From positions 1 through 64,000 of the forward strand of contig NZ_SDLV01000015.1 in assembly GCF_004916905.1 (NCBI RefSeq): 64,000 nt of DNA, written 5' to 3'. Of this stretch, positions 26,002 to 33,804 are shown piece after piece. The notes beneath the pieces were generated by a model. That model did not search any database. It saw only the letters and a list, made by a program, of their open reading frames with translations, and was not told where the DNA came from. Every line of letters starts with the position of its first letter. Positions within the stretch are counted from its first letter, which is position 1. The position numbers and the translations under genes are program-made. Source of the stretch: Chryseobacterium candidae. Lineage in GTDB: Bacteria > Bacteroidota > Bacteroidia > Flavobacteriales > Weeksellaceae.

Positions 26002-26568
26002 TTATTCCGGCAGTTTATCGTCTTTTTTCAGCTGATCTATTTCATTCTGCAACTGGGAGATAATATCCTTTAACGCTTTTATTTCATTCTTGTTTGAGCT
26101 TACATTGCTCTTGAGTATTACGTTTTTCGCTCTTTCATTATGATCTTCTTCATCTTCTTCTTCGTTGATTTCCTCAATATCCTCACTGATTTCCTCAATA
26201 TCTTCCTGGATATCTTCGATATCTTCGTTGATCTCTTCAATGTCTTCACTGATTTCCTCAAGATCTTCCTGAATGTCTTCGATATCTTCACTGATCTCCT
26301 CAATATCCTCCTGAATATCTTCAATCTTCTCGTGGCTTTTATTCACAGACATCTGAATGAAGATCGCAAGATAAATAGCTTCCAGGGAAAGTACCGTTGT
26401 GAGAATCAGAAGCATTTTATCAAAATCAACAATATTCAGCATCGGAAGTATAAACGAGGTAAGAAACAGCAGGGTATGCACAATCAGGGACTGAATAGAT
26501 CCAATCCATGAAGTAATACTGTCCGCTATTTTTTCAAGAACTTCTTTTTTTTCGTTATATTTTTTCAT
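26002..26568 (-). CDS. Two-span membrane protein with perfect Ile heptad coiled coil (DUF1003-like)
   Basis: The product has 188 residues. Residues 1-75 hold two membrane spans (about 26-47 and 50-72) with the flanking motif KIADSITSWIGSIQSL, which resembles DUF1003 or low-affinity iron-permease-like proteins. Residues about 80-136 are eight uninterrupted heptads of the form I-E-(D/E)-I-(Q/S/N)-E-D, with Ile (once Leu) at both core positions: an acidic, very regular coiled coil. A further Lys/Glu helix (KNEIKALKDIISQLQNEIDQL) closes the protein. It is probably an oligomeric inner-membrane protein; function unknown. Each heptad is one 21-bp unit, so the gene can change length by slippage. It lies 11 bp after the upstream gene. 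Confidence 0.75.
   Translation of the reverse strand: MKKYNEKKEVLEKIADSITSWIGSIQSLIVHTLLFLTSFILPMLNIVDFDKMLLILTTVLSLEAIYLAIFIQMSVNKSHEKIEDIQEDIEEISEDIEDIQEDLEEISEDIEEINEDIEDIQEDIEEISEDIEEINEEEDEEDHNERAKNVILKSNVSSNKNEIKALKDIISQLQNEIDQLKKDDKLPE
26152..26331 (-). repeat. 21-bp tandem coding repeat
   Basis: About eight imperfect 21-bp units (42-bp higher-order pairs) encode the heptads of the membrane protein. Minus-strand units begin GATATTGAGGAAAT or close variants. The tract is a candidate for length variation between strains. Confidence 0.75.
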
Positions 26569-26579
26569 CCTTTATATTT

Positions 26580-27356
26580 TTACAACAGTTCTTTGGTTAC
26601 CCCTAATCCAAACAATGCAAAGTCATATTTCGCAGGATCTTTTTCATCAAATTTTCTGATGGCAATATCCAGCTCTTCTACCGTTTTCCAGTCATTCTGT
26701 GTTCTGAAAACTAATCCCAGTTTTCTGGAGATATTTCCGGTATGCACATCCAGAGGAATAGAAAGATATTTCTGATCTATATTCTCCCAAATTCCAAAAT
26801 CTACTCCCCTTTTATCTTTACGTACCATCCATCTTAAAAACATGATAATCCTTTTTGCTGAGGAGTTTTTATAAGGTGAACTGATGTGTTTATGGCTTCT
26901 GTGTTTTTCTGTTTCCAGGAAACCACTTCTGAATCTTTCTATAGCATGGAGAAAATTATTCTCAGTTTTTTTCACTTCAAATAAACTTTCCAGACTTTCA
27001 TTTTCTTTATAAATTCTGCTAAACTGTCTGATGAAATAAGAAAAATCCTGTCCGTTGAACGTTCTGTGAATACTTTTATCCTGAATACTTTTCAGATCCT
27101 TTTCGGAATAATTCATCACAAAATCATAGGGAGAATTTCCCATAATATCAAGCATTTTATCCGCAGAATTAATGATCGACTTTCTGTTTCCCCAGGAGAT
27201 TGTAGCTGCCAGAAATCCTGCAATTTCAATATCCTGCTTTAAAGAAAAACGATGTGGAATCTGTATCGGGTCATTTTCAATGAAATCCGGAGCGTTATAC
27301 TGATTTGCTTTTTCGTTGAGAAAATCTCTGAGTTCTTCAAACTTCAACATATTCAT
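26580..27356 (-). CDS. TIGR02757 (DUF2400) family protein
   Basis: The 258-residue protein matches the TIGR02757 family, common in Bacteroidota. Recognisable stretches are DPIQIPHRFSLKQDIEIAGFLAATISWGNRKSI near the N-terminus, KRIIMFLRWMVRKDKRGVDFGIW, the ISIPLDVHTGNISRKLGL-like segment with its conserved Asp and His, and DPAKYDFALFGLGV at the end. Parts resemble helix-hairpin-helix DNA glycosylases, but its function is not established. It overlaps no gene, starts one base after the rnz stop and is followed after 11 bp by the heptad-repeat gene, so the three form a minus-strand transcription unit. Confidence 0.85.
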   Translation of the reverse strand: MNMLKFEELRDFLNEKANQYNAPDFIENDPIQIPHRFSLKQDIEIAGFLAATISWGNRKSIINSADKMLDIMGNSPYDFVMNYSEKDLKSIQDKSIHRTFNGQDFSYFIRQFSRIYKENESLESLFEVKKTENNFLHAIERFRSGFLETEKHRSHKHISSPYKNSSAKRIIMFLRWMVRKDKRGVDFGIWENIDQKYLSIPLDVHTGNISRKLGLVFRTQNDWKTVEELDIAIRKFDEKDPAKYDFALFGLGVTKELL

Positions 27357-27357
27357 T

Positions 27358-28272
27358 CTAAATCTTTACACTCTCCAATGCTTTTGGTAAAAATGTATTG
27401 GGAAATATTTCTCTCGCTTCATCAGTAAATACGGTCAGGTCTCCATATCTATTGGAGAAGTGGCCTAAAATCAACTTTCCAACCTGAGCTTTCTGAGCAA
27501 TGGTGGCAGCTTCCAAAGCTGTGGTATGCCCTGTATAATCAGCCATTTCTTTCAGATCATGCAAAAATGTTGCTTCATGATACAGAACCGTTACATTTTT
27601 AATAATAGGAATTACACTTTCCAGATAACGGGTATCACTGCAAAACGCATATGATACCGATGGAGCGGGATCAACAGTGAGAATCTCATTCTTAAGAACA
27701 TAACCGTCGCTCAGTACAAAATCCTTCCCTGCTTTGATATTGTGGTAATCGCAGGTTTCAATTTCGCCGTACTTTGCAATCTCCTTCATATTAAGATGTC
27801 TGTCTTTCGGCTTTTCTTTAAAAAGATAACCATTACAGTAAATCCTGTGATCCAGCGGAATAGTATATACTTCTATCCTGTTGTCTTCATATATTTTTTC
27901 AGAATAATCTTTATCCAGTTCATGATAAATCACTTCAAAACCACGATGGGTTTCTGTAATCTGAAAAATGGTTTCCAGCATCTTCTTGATTCCTTTAGGA
28001 CCATAAATATGCAATGGCATATCTCTTCCCAAAAGACGGAAAGAAGCTATAAGCCCGGGAAGCCCGAAACAGTGATCTCCGTGAAGATGGGAGATAAAAA
28101 TATGATTGATTTTTGAAAATCTTGCTTTTGCCTTTCTCAGCTGTACCTGTGTGCCTTCTCCACAATCGATCAGGAAGAGTCTTTCTTCCATTTCCAGCAG
28201 CTGTGCTGTGGGTGATGTGTTGATGGTTGGAATAGCAGAATTAAAGCCTAATATTGTTAAATAAGTACTCAA
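27358..28272 (-). CDS. rnz: Ribonuclease Z
   Basis: This endonuclease trims the 3' trailer of tRNA precursors. The 304-residue metallo-beta-lactamase-fold protein has the zinc motif HLHGDHCFGLPG, a further His/Asp set in CSDTRY, the HEATF segment (YHEATFLHDL) and C-terminal GHFSNRYGD, as in long-standing RNase Z sequences. Length is normal. A -7-like box (minus strand TACATTTG, 28298-28291) lies just upstream of the ATG. Confidence 0.95.
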   Translation of the reverse strand: MSTYLTILGFNSAIPTINTSPTAQLLEMEERLFLIDCGEGTQVQLRKAKARFSKINHIFISHLHGDHCFGLPGLIASFRLLGRDMPLHIYGPKGIKKMLETIFQITETHRGFEVIYHELDKDYSEKIYEDNRIEVYTIPLDHRIYCNGYLFKEKPKDRHLNMKEIAKYGEIETCDYHNIKAGKDFVLSDGYVLKNEILTVDPAPSVSYAFCSDTRYLESVIPIIKNVTVLYHEATFLHDLKEMADYTGHTTALEAATIAQKAQVGKLILGHFSNRYGDLTVFTDEAREIFPNTFLPKALESVKI

Positions 28273-28341
28273 ATCAATAATTTATGATAACAAATGTACA
28301 ACAGAAAATCTAAATGGATGTTTTACCTTTAATATTTAAAC

Positions 28342-28917
28342 CTAATCGGTCACTTTTAAAAAATCCATAAATAAGTCCAGTGCCTGTTTACGGTGGCTGA
28401 TTTTATTTTTGTCTTCAGGATCCATTTCAGCAAAAGTTCTTTCATATCCTTCAGGGACAAAAATCGGATCATATCCAAAGCCTTTGAAACCTTTGTTTTC
28501 TGTCAGTAAATTTCCATGAACTCTGCCTTCAAAATATTGAGCGCCGTTTTCATCATAGCAGCACAAAACTGTCACAAAATAAGCCTTTCTGTTTTCAATT
28601 GCCTGCATTTCTGCCAATACCTTTTCGATATTTTTTGCGAAATCATGATCTCCGGCATAACGTGCAGAGAAAATCCCGGGTCTTCCATCCAAAGATTCTA
28701 CTACCAGACCGCTGTCATCTCCCAGGCTTGGAATTCCGGTCTTTTCAAAACAATATTTGGCTTTGATCAGGGCATTGGCATGAAAAGAATCTCCGTCTTC
28801 CACAATTTCTTCGTGAATATTATAATCGGTAAGGCTTTTCACCACGCAATCACTTCCCAGGATCTGTTGGATTTCTTCTTTTTTATGTTCGTTGTGGGTA
28901 GCTACTAATAATTCCAT
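28342..28917 (-). CDS. Non-canonical purine NTP pyrophosphatase, RdgB/HAM1 family
   Basis: The enzyme hydrolyses dITP, XTP and ITP to monophosphates and keeps them out of DNA and RNA. Motifs: ELLVATHNEHKKEEI at the start (family SxNxxK region), SLGDDSGLVVESLDGRPGIFSARYAG in the middle, FEGRVHG, GFGYDPIFVPEGYERTFAEM and KISHRKQAL. The chosen ATG (28917) gives 191 residues and puts the first family motif two residues from the start. An upstream ATG (28929) and a TTG (28935) are in frame and possible. The next gene ends 22 bp upstream. Confidence 0.92.
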   Translation of the reverse strand: MELLVATHNEHKKEEIQQILGSDCVVKSLTDYNIHEEIVEDGDSFHANALIKAKYCFEKTGIPSLGDDSGLVVESLDGRPGIFSARYAGDHDFAKNIEKVLAEMQAIENRKAYFVTVLCCYDENGAQYFEGRVHGNLLTENKGFKGFGYDPIFVPEGYERTFAEMDPEDKNKISHRKQALDLFMDFLKVTD

Positions 28918-28957
28918 TTCTATATTCATTTTCAATTTTACTTTTTATAGCGGTAAC

Positions 28958-29788
28958 TTACATTTCAGCATAATGCACTTTATACTTTTTTATAAACAGA
29001 TAACAGAACAAAGAGAAAAGCACAATTCCAACAGCTAATACAAGCCATTCTGAAACATGAAAAACCTTTGCAAAACTCTCATCTTTACCATAAATTACCA
29101 ATAACGAAAGCGTTAAGTTATTAAACGCATGCAGCAATATCGGCATCAGTAAAGACTTTGTCTTATAATAAACCAACCCCAGTACGCAGCCCAGCATTAC
29201 TGCACTGATAAACTGCCATGGATTTCCGTGAACCACTCCAAAAATAACAGAGGCATACAGAATTGCCTTCCATGGTTCTACTCCTTTATTGATCAATCCT
29301 TTCTGAATAATTCCTCTGAATATAATTTCCTCAAAAATGGGAGCCATAATTACCGTCATGATAATCATTATTACTGGATTATCAGTTAATTGACCCATCA
29401 TTTGGGTAAAATATTCATAAAAGTCTCCGAAAAACGGCCCTGTAGTTGGAATCTGAGCAGCAATAAATTCGGAAATAAACATCATTCCTGCCATCATTGG
29501 AAAGATGAGGAGATAGGTGGAAAAATTGACCGATGATAAGTTGAAGTTAAGCTTCTTTTGAGTAGTCCTCCTTACGATGAAAAAATCAAAAAAAGCAATA
29601 GCTGTAAGGAATCCTACAGAATTAACCACCATGAAAAACCAGTCTTTCAATTCAATATTTTCCCGGAAAACAACTTTCCATAAAGTACTGAATAAAGAAA
29701 CTGCCATTGTTCCCACGAATAATCCAACCACCAAAACAACACCGCCAAACCATGTGAATGTAAACTTCGGATATTTGCTATTTTCCAT
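28958..29788 (-). CDS. CPBP-family intramembrane glutamic endopeptidase
   Basis: The multi-span membrane protein (276 residues from the ATG at 29788) belongs to the CPBP/Abi family, related to CAAX prenyl proteases. Motif 1 is FEEIIFRGIIQKG, with the paired catalytic Glu residues and Arg, and motif 2 is FGVVHGNPWQFISA, with the catalytic His; a third segment is LLMPILLHAFNNLT, with His and Asn. Seven or eight spans are evident. Its substrate is unknown; relatives act in protein processing or bacteriocin self-protection. The upstream in-frame start at 29818 would add ten polar residues before the first span and is less likely. Confidence 0.85.
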   Translation of the reverse strand: MENSKYPKFTFTWFGGVVLVVGLFVGTMAVSLFSTLWKVVFRENIELKDWFFMVVNSVGFLTAIAFFDFFIVRRTTQKKLNFNLSSVNFSTYLLIFPMMAGMMFISEFIAAQIPTTGPFFGDFYEYFTQMMGQLTDNPVIMIIMTVIMAPIFEEIIFRGIIQKGLINKGVEPWKAILYASVIFGVVHGNPWQFISAVMLGCVLGLVYYKTKSLLMPILLHAFNNLTLSLLVIYGKDESFAKVFHVSEWLVLAVGIVLFSLFCYLFIKKYKVHYAEM

Positions 29789-30001
29789 CCTTTCTCTGTA
29801 AAAGTTTCTGAGAAACAAAGATAATTTTTTTGACTGCTACAGGCAACTAAAAAAGGAATTTCTTATTTTTGGCTCATCGTACTGAATACCATAATATCTC
29901 TATTGCAAATGGCTGAATCTACAGTGAGAAGCCTACAATTATTCGTTCCTTCAAACCCTTCTAACTCTTCACTCTCCCACCTGAAAAGCATTGTTGCAAT
30001 T

Positions 30002-30009
30002 TAAATTTG
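30002..30009 (+). promoter_or_regulatory. Candidate -7 box of prfC
   Basis: TAAATTTG matches TAnnTTTG and lies 46 bp before the ATG at 30055. It overlaps an in-frame TTG at 30007, which argues against that TTG as the translation start. No well-spaced TTG box is seen upstream. Confidence 0.4.
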
Positions 30010-30054
30010 AAAACCTCGCAAAAAATCACGATTTTTGCAACTTCAAAATACGAT

Positions 30055-31650
30055 ATGTCAGACTTAATCAAAGAAATACAAAAAAGAAAGACCTTCGGGA
30101 TCATTTCCCACCCGGATGCCGGAAAAACAACTCTTACAGAAAAGTTACTTCTTTTCGGGGGAGCGATCCAGGAAGCGGGTGCGGTAAAATCCAACAAAAT
30201 AAAAAAAGGAGCTACCTCCGACTTTATGGAAATTGAAAGACAGAGAGGAATCTCTGTGGCAACTTCCGTATTGGCTTTTGAATACAGAGATCATAAAATC
30301 AATATTCTCGATACTCCTGGTCACAAAGACTTTGCTGAGGATACCTACAGAACATTAACTGCTGTAGACTCAGTAATCGTAGTGATAGACGTTGCAAAAG
30401 GGGTTGAGGAACAGACCGAAAAACTGGTTCAGGTTTGTAGAATGAGAAACATCCCGATGTTGGTTTTCATTAATAAACTGGACCGTGAAGGTAAGGATGC
30501 CTTTGATCTGTTGGACGAAGTGGAACAAAAACTGGGATTAACAGTTTGTCCGCTTTCTTTACCAATTGGTATGGGAAGCGACTTCCAGGGAATTTATAAT
30601 ATCTGGGAAAACAACATCCAGTTATTCTTAGAAGAGAAAAAACAAAAGGTTGGAGATTCTATTAAGTTTGATGATATCAATGATACTTCCATTGATGATG
30701 TTATTGGTGAAAAAGCCGCAGCAACTTTAAGAGAAGAGCTTGACCTGATCCAGTCTGTTTACCCAGAATTTAACCGTGAGGATTATATGAAAGGAGATTT
30801 ACAGCCTGTATTCTTCGGTTCAGCTTTAAATAATTTCGGGGTTCGTGAATTATTGGATGCTTTTATTGATATTGCTCCTATGCCGCAGCCAAAAGAAAGT
30901 GATACCCGCCTGGTAAAACCTGAGGAAAGCACTTTCACAGGATTTGTTTTCAAAATCCATGCGAATATGGATCCTAAACACAGAGACAGACTTGCTTTCG
31001 TAAAGATTGTTTCCGGAACTTTCAAAAGAAATGAGAATTACTTATTGGTAAGAGAAGGCAAAAAAATGAAATTCTCCTCTCCCAATGCGTTCTTTGCTGA
31101 TAAAAAAGAGGTGGTAGAAGAAAGTTTCCCTGGTGATATCGTTGGTTTACATGATACAGGAAGTTTCAGAATCGGAGATACGCTTACAGGTGGAGAAAAG
31201 TTAAGCTTCAAAGGGATTCCGAGCTTCTCTCCGGAACATTTCCGTTATATCAACAACAATGATCCGTTAAAAGCCAAGCAATTGGCGAAAGGTATTGATC
31301 AGCTGATGGATGAAGGAGTGGCACAGCTCTTTACCCTTGAAATGAACGGAAGAAAGATTATCGGAACTGTAGGTGCCCTTCAGTATGAAGTTATCCAATA
31401 TCGTTTAGAGCATGAATATGGTGCAAAATGTACTTATGAACCGTTATCCATGCACAAAGCATGTTGGGTAGAAGCCGACGAAAAATCTGAAGAATTCAAA
31501 GAATTTGCAAGATTAAAGCAGAGATTCCTGGCGAGAGATAAGTACAATCAATTGGTATTCCTTGCAGACTCTTCTTTCACCATTCATATGACGCAGGAGA
31601 AATTCCCGAATGTGAAATTACACTTCATTAGTGAGTTCAGAGAAAATTAA
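30055..31650 (+). CDS. prfC: Peptide chain release factor 3
   Basis: RF3 is a translational GTPase that removes RF1 and RF2 from the ribosome after peptide release. The 531-residue product has the GTPase motifs SHPDAGKTTLTEKLL (G1), RGISV (G2), DTPGHKDFAEDTYRTL (G3) and NKLDRE (G4), followed by EF-G-like domains 2 and 3 (FVFKIHANMDPKHRDRLAF, GTVGALQYEVIQYRLEHEYG). Length is normal for RF3. The ATG at 30055 starts MSDLIKEIQKRKTFGIISHP, as in homologues. It is divergent from the CPBP gene and followed by a terminator. Confidence 0.95.
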   Translation: MSDLIKEIQKRKTFGIISHPDAGKTTLTEKLLLFGGAIQEAGAVKSNKIKKGATSDFMEIERQRGISVATSVLAFEYRDHKINILDTPGHKDFAEDTYRTLTAVDSVIVVIDVAKGVEEQTEKLVQVCRMRNIPMLVFINKLDREGKDAFDLLDEVEQKLGLTVCPLSLPIGMGSDFQGIYNIWENNIQLFLEEKKQKVGDSIKFDDINDTSIDDVIGEKAAATLREELDLIQSVYPEFNREDYMKGDLQPVFFGSALNNFGVRELLDAFIDIAPMPQPKESDTRLVKPEESTFTGFVFKIHANMDPKHRDRLAFVKIVSGTFKRNENYLLVREGKKMKFSSPNAFFADKKEVVEESFPGDIVGLHDTGSFRIGDTLTGGEKLSFKGIPSFSPEHFRYINNNDPLKAKQLAKGIDQLMDEGVAQLFTLEMNGRKIIGTVGALQYEVIQYRLEHEYGAKCTYEPLSMHKACWVEADEKSEEFKEFARLKQRFLARDKYNQLVFLADSSFTIHMTQEKFPNVKLHFISEFREN

Positions 31651-31697
31651 GACGTAAACAGTCAATTCGTATAAAGGCGAAATTGTTCACAATACAG

Positions 31698-31728
31698 ATC
31701 CGCAGAAGTTTTTTTCTGCGGATTTTTC
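31698..31728 (+). terminator. Rho-independent terminator of prfC
   Basis: ATCCGCAGAA pairs with TTCTGCGGAT around a T-rich loop and is followed by TTTT, about 50 bp past the prfC stop. Confidence 0.85.
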
Positions 31729-31746
31729 ATAATATATCGTATGAAA

Positions 31747-31796
31747 CCATCCCGGCAAAAATTCTTCGAATTTTTGCCGCCCCTCCGGAGGATGGG
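31747..31796. repeat. Compound REP-like palindrome
   Basis: An outer CCATCC/GGATGG stem encloses a perfect 12-bp stem with triloop (CGGCAAAAATTC-TTC-GAATTTTTGCCG, 31753-31779) and a 10-bp self-complementary block CCTCCGGAGG (31782-31791). It looks like a three-way junction if transcribed. Confidence 0.55.
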
Positions 31797-32012
31797 AATT
31801 TTTAGATTTCCGGACTAATATTTAGTGAAAAGACAAAGCTTTCGAATCATTTCAATACCCCAAAATCAGAAAAACGCTTTGTAAATTTTTTGTAAAACAA
31901 ATACAAAAGATTGAAAATACAACAGTTATAATTTTACCAGCACAATACATTCTATTTACAATCTTTACAAGAACTTCCCTTCTAATTTTACTTCATCAAA
32001 AAAATTAATCTT

Positions 32013-32957
32013 ATGAAAAAGTTCATATTACTCGCTGCTGTATCAGGCACTTTCGTGATGTGTAAAAAAGCAGAAGCTACACAGGATAGAATAAATGAAG
32101 CCTTCCATTCTGCGGACAGTGCTGCCACAGTTGCTACAGAAACTATTGATCATGTCAGTAAAACGGCTGATAAAGCTCTGGACTCGGCCAGTATTAAAAT
32201 AAAAGATTTTGAGAATACTAAAAATGACATCCAGCAAAAGATAGAACACACCTCCAAAATGGTGGATTCTTTATCTGATAAAATTGCCCATACAAAACTG
32301 GAATCCAAAATAGAAAAGAAGGATTCGGTGGAAAAGGAGATTGAAAAGATTGCAGTAAAAAACCCGGCTCCCAAGGTTATTAAAGAAACTAAAATCATTT
32401 ATAAAGACAAGCCTGTAAACGACAGCTATGAACTTAATATGGCCAAAAATAAAATGGTGAAATCAGGATATCTTGCCATAAAAGCGGAGAATGCAGAAAC
32501 AGTAAAGGAAATCATCCGAGAAGAAGTCAGCAGAAATAACGGTTATATCAAAAGTGAAAATCTTTCTTATGTGGAATCCGCATATCTTCATGGAGAGAAT
32601 CAAAAAGTATACAGCCTGGATATCAAAGTTCCTATCCGGCATTTTGATGATTTGATAGATGCAATCAACAACAATGCGGGAGATATTGACACGAAAGACA
32701 TTCAGGTTTCTGGACAAAACTATGCAGACAATACCATCTGTACAATTAATGTGAATATCAGTGACCAGAGTAAAACACAAACAGAACCTAAGAGCTTCAG
32801 TGGAAAATCACTGGCCGCCATTGAATCCGGCTGGAATGTTATCACTTCCATATTCCTGTTTATCCTTCCATTATGGCCTTTATTTCTTATTGCCGGCATT
32901 GGATACTATTTCTATAAAAAGAAGAATAAAAATACGGTTGATAATGATTCTCATTAG
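32013..32957 (+). CDS. DUF4349 domain lipoprotein
   Basis: The product has 314 residues. The N-terminus MKKFILLAAVSGTFVMC has a plausible lipobox ending in Cys17. Residues about 25-125 are a charged, coiled-coil-like segment. Residues about 145-255 form the DUF4349 domain (KMVKSGYLAIKAENAETVK...NNGYIKSENLSY...LDIKVPIRHFDDLIDAI...GDIDTKDIQVSGQNY), and a hydrophobic span (about 277-298) precedes a Lys/Asn tail, the usual DUF4349 layout. It is probably anchored at the cytoplasmic membrane; function unknown. It stands as a single gene. Confidence 0.85.
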   Translation: MKKFILLAAVSGTFVMCKKAEATQDRINEAFHSADSAATVATETIDHVSKTADKALDSASIKIKDFENTKNDIQQKIEHTSKMVDSLSDKIAHTKLESKIEKKDSVEKEIEKIAVKNPAPKVIKETKIIYKDKPVNDSYELNMAKNKMVKSGYLAIKAENAETVKEIIREEVSRNNGYIKSENLSYVESAYLHGENQKVYSLDIKVPIRHFDDLIDAINNNAGDIDTKDIQVSGQNYADNTICTINVNISDQSKTQTEPKSFSGKSLAAIESGWNVITSIFLFILPLWPLFLIAGIGYYFYKKKNKNTVDNDSH

Positions 32958-33165
32958 TTTTTTAATATTTTTTTAATGAGGTTTAAAACGGATGTTCGAT
33001 TCTTATTTTTAATTTTATCAAACATTCAAGGGAAGTATTTGCTTATTATAAAAATAACTCTTAACTTTAATTGTAAGCAAAATGCAATGAATCTTCGATT
33101 ACACGAGGTTCAAAGATCAATTTGAAAATTTTATTTCATATATTAATATTTTGTGATTTGGTGTA

Positions 33166-33196
33166 AAATAAGGCCCTCATATTGAGAGCCTTATTT
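33166..33196. terminator. Bidirectional hairpin terminator
   Basis: AAATAAGGC pairs with GCCTTATTT, with inner CTC/GAG pairing. It lies beside the decayed minus-strand gene copy at 33200 and about 210 bp beyond the DUF4349 gene, so it could stop transcription from either side. Confidence 0.7.
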
Positions 33197-33199
33197 GTT

Positions 33200-33502
33200 T
33201 TAATTTCATATTCACTACCTTATCTGCAATAAGCTTTGTTTTTCTTATCTACGGAAGCGCTCCGTTGTACTCTTTATAATACAGGTCAAAAGTTTTACCG
33301 CTGTTGCTTTCCTGAATCAGCTTACCTTCATAGGTTTTGAAGACAGAACCTTTTTTCATAGCATAGTTCAGGTATCCGGATTTTACTCCTTCTCCAAAAA
33401 ACGAAACAGTACTTATACCAGACAAACACTCACAGTAATAACAGTACAACGTCGAGGGTGATCCATAAAGAACTGCTAATTTTAGGGGACTCTTTTTTCA
33501 TT
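33200..33502 (-). pseudogene. Decayed duplicate of the small membrane-protein gene at 35112-35477
   Basis: DNA and protein match the intact gene at 35112-35477 (GEGVKSGYLNYAMKKG, VFKTYEGKLIQE, SNSGKTFDL, YKEYNGALP). At least four lesions are visible: an 87-bp in-frame deletion (29 codons, with TTCC at the junction and at both deletion ends in the intact copy), one extra A in a run of A's near 33399 that shifts the frame, Trp changed to stop (TAG, 33249-33251), and about 21 extra bases near the original start codon. What remains open is a 66-codon ORF whose first 16 codons are out of the original frame. It is non-functional. Confidence 0.85.
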
Positions 33503-33804
33503 AAAGTTGTTTAAACTTTCCAAAACCACAAAAGGCACAAAAAGTTTCATTCTAAAACACTGGAGCTCAATTAAGTAAATTTAATAGGATACCGCAGAAA
33601 AGTTCACTTAAGAGGAACATTTCGACTTCGCTCAATAGGCAAAGATTTTTTACACAACTCAGGTGTACTTATCACGCATAAGGTATGGTTCTGAAAAACT
33701 TAAGTGTTTAAAACTTTTGTGCCTAAAATAATGATTATAAAAGTTTAAACTGTCTCATTGTAAAAGTTTATACAAGTTCAATATATTTATAAAAAACAAT
33801 CAAA
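33503..33804. other. Intergenic region containing a MITE-like element
   Basis: No gene is seen. Nearly all of this stretch is the inverted-repeat element described at 33509-33750, followed by the 3' flank of the tail-fibre-like gene. Confidence 0.5.
33509..33750. mobile_element. MITE-like element with long imperfect terminal inverted repeats
   Basis: The left end GTTTAAACTTT mirrors the right end AAAGTTTAAAC. Further in, GGCACAAAAAGTTT (33534-33547) faces AAAACTTTTGTGCC (33709-33722), and AAACACT and AATTAAGT face ACTTAAGTGTTT. About 50 bp at each end can pair, around a 120-bp centre that contains TTTCGACTTCGCTCAAT, a phrase often seen in intergenic repeats of this phylum. There is no coding capacity. 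Whether it transposes, and the exact ends, are not known. Confidence 0.45.

Larger units (their letters stand above)
31651..32012. other. Intergenic region between prfC and the DUF4349 gene
   Basis: No gene is seen in these 362 bases. They contain the prfC terminator (31698-31728), a compound palindrome (31747-31796) and an AT-rich segment that should carry the promoter of the DUF4349 gene. Confidence 0.6.

Noticed and set aside
26152..26331. CRISPR-like array
   Set aside because: The 21-bp units are contiguous with no spacers and encode protein heptads in a real gene.
26140..26511. Plus-strand ORF of 123 codons opposite the heptad-repeat gene
   Set aside because: It is the antisense reading of the 21-bp repeat (Phe/Ile/Asp-rich) and has no independent support.
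30007..30054. TTG start extending prfC by 16 residues
   Set aside because: The extra residues lack family similarity and the TTG overlaps a -7 promoter box.
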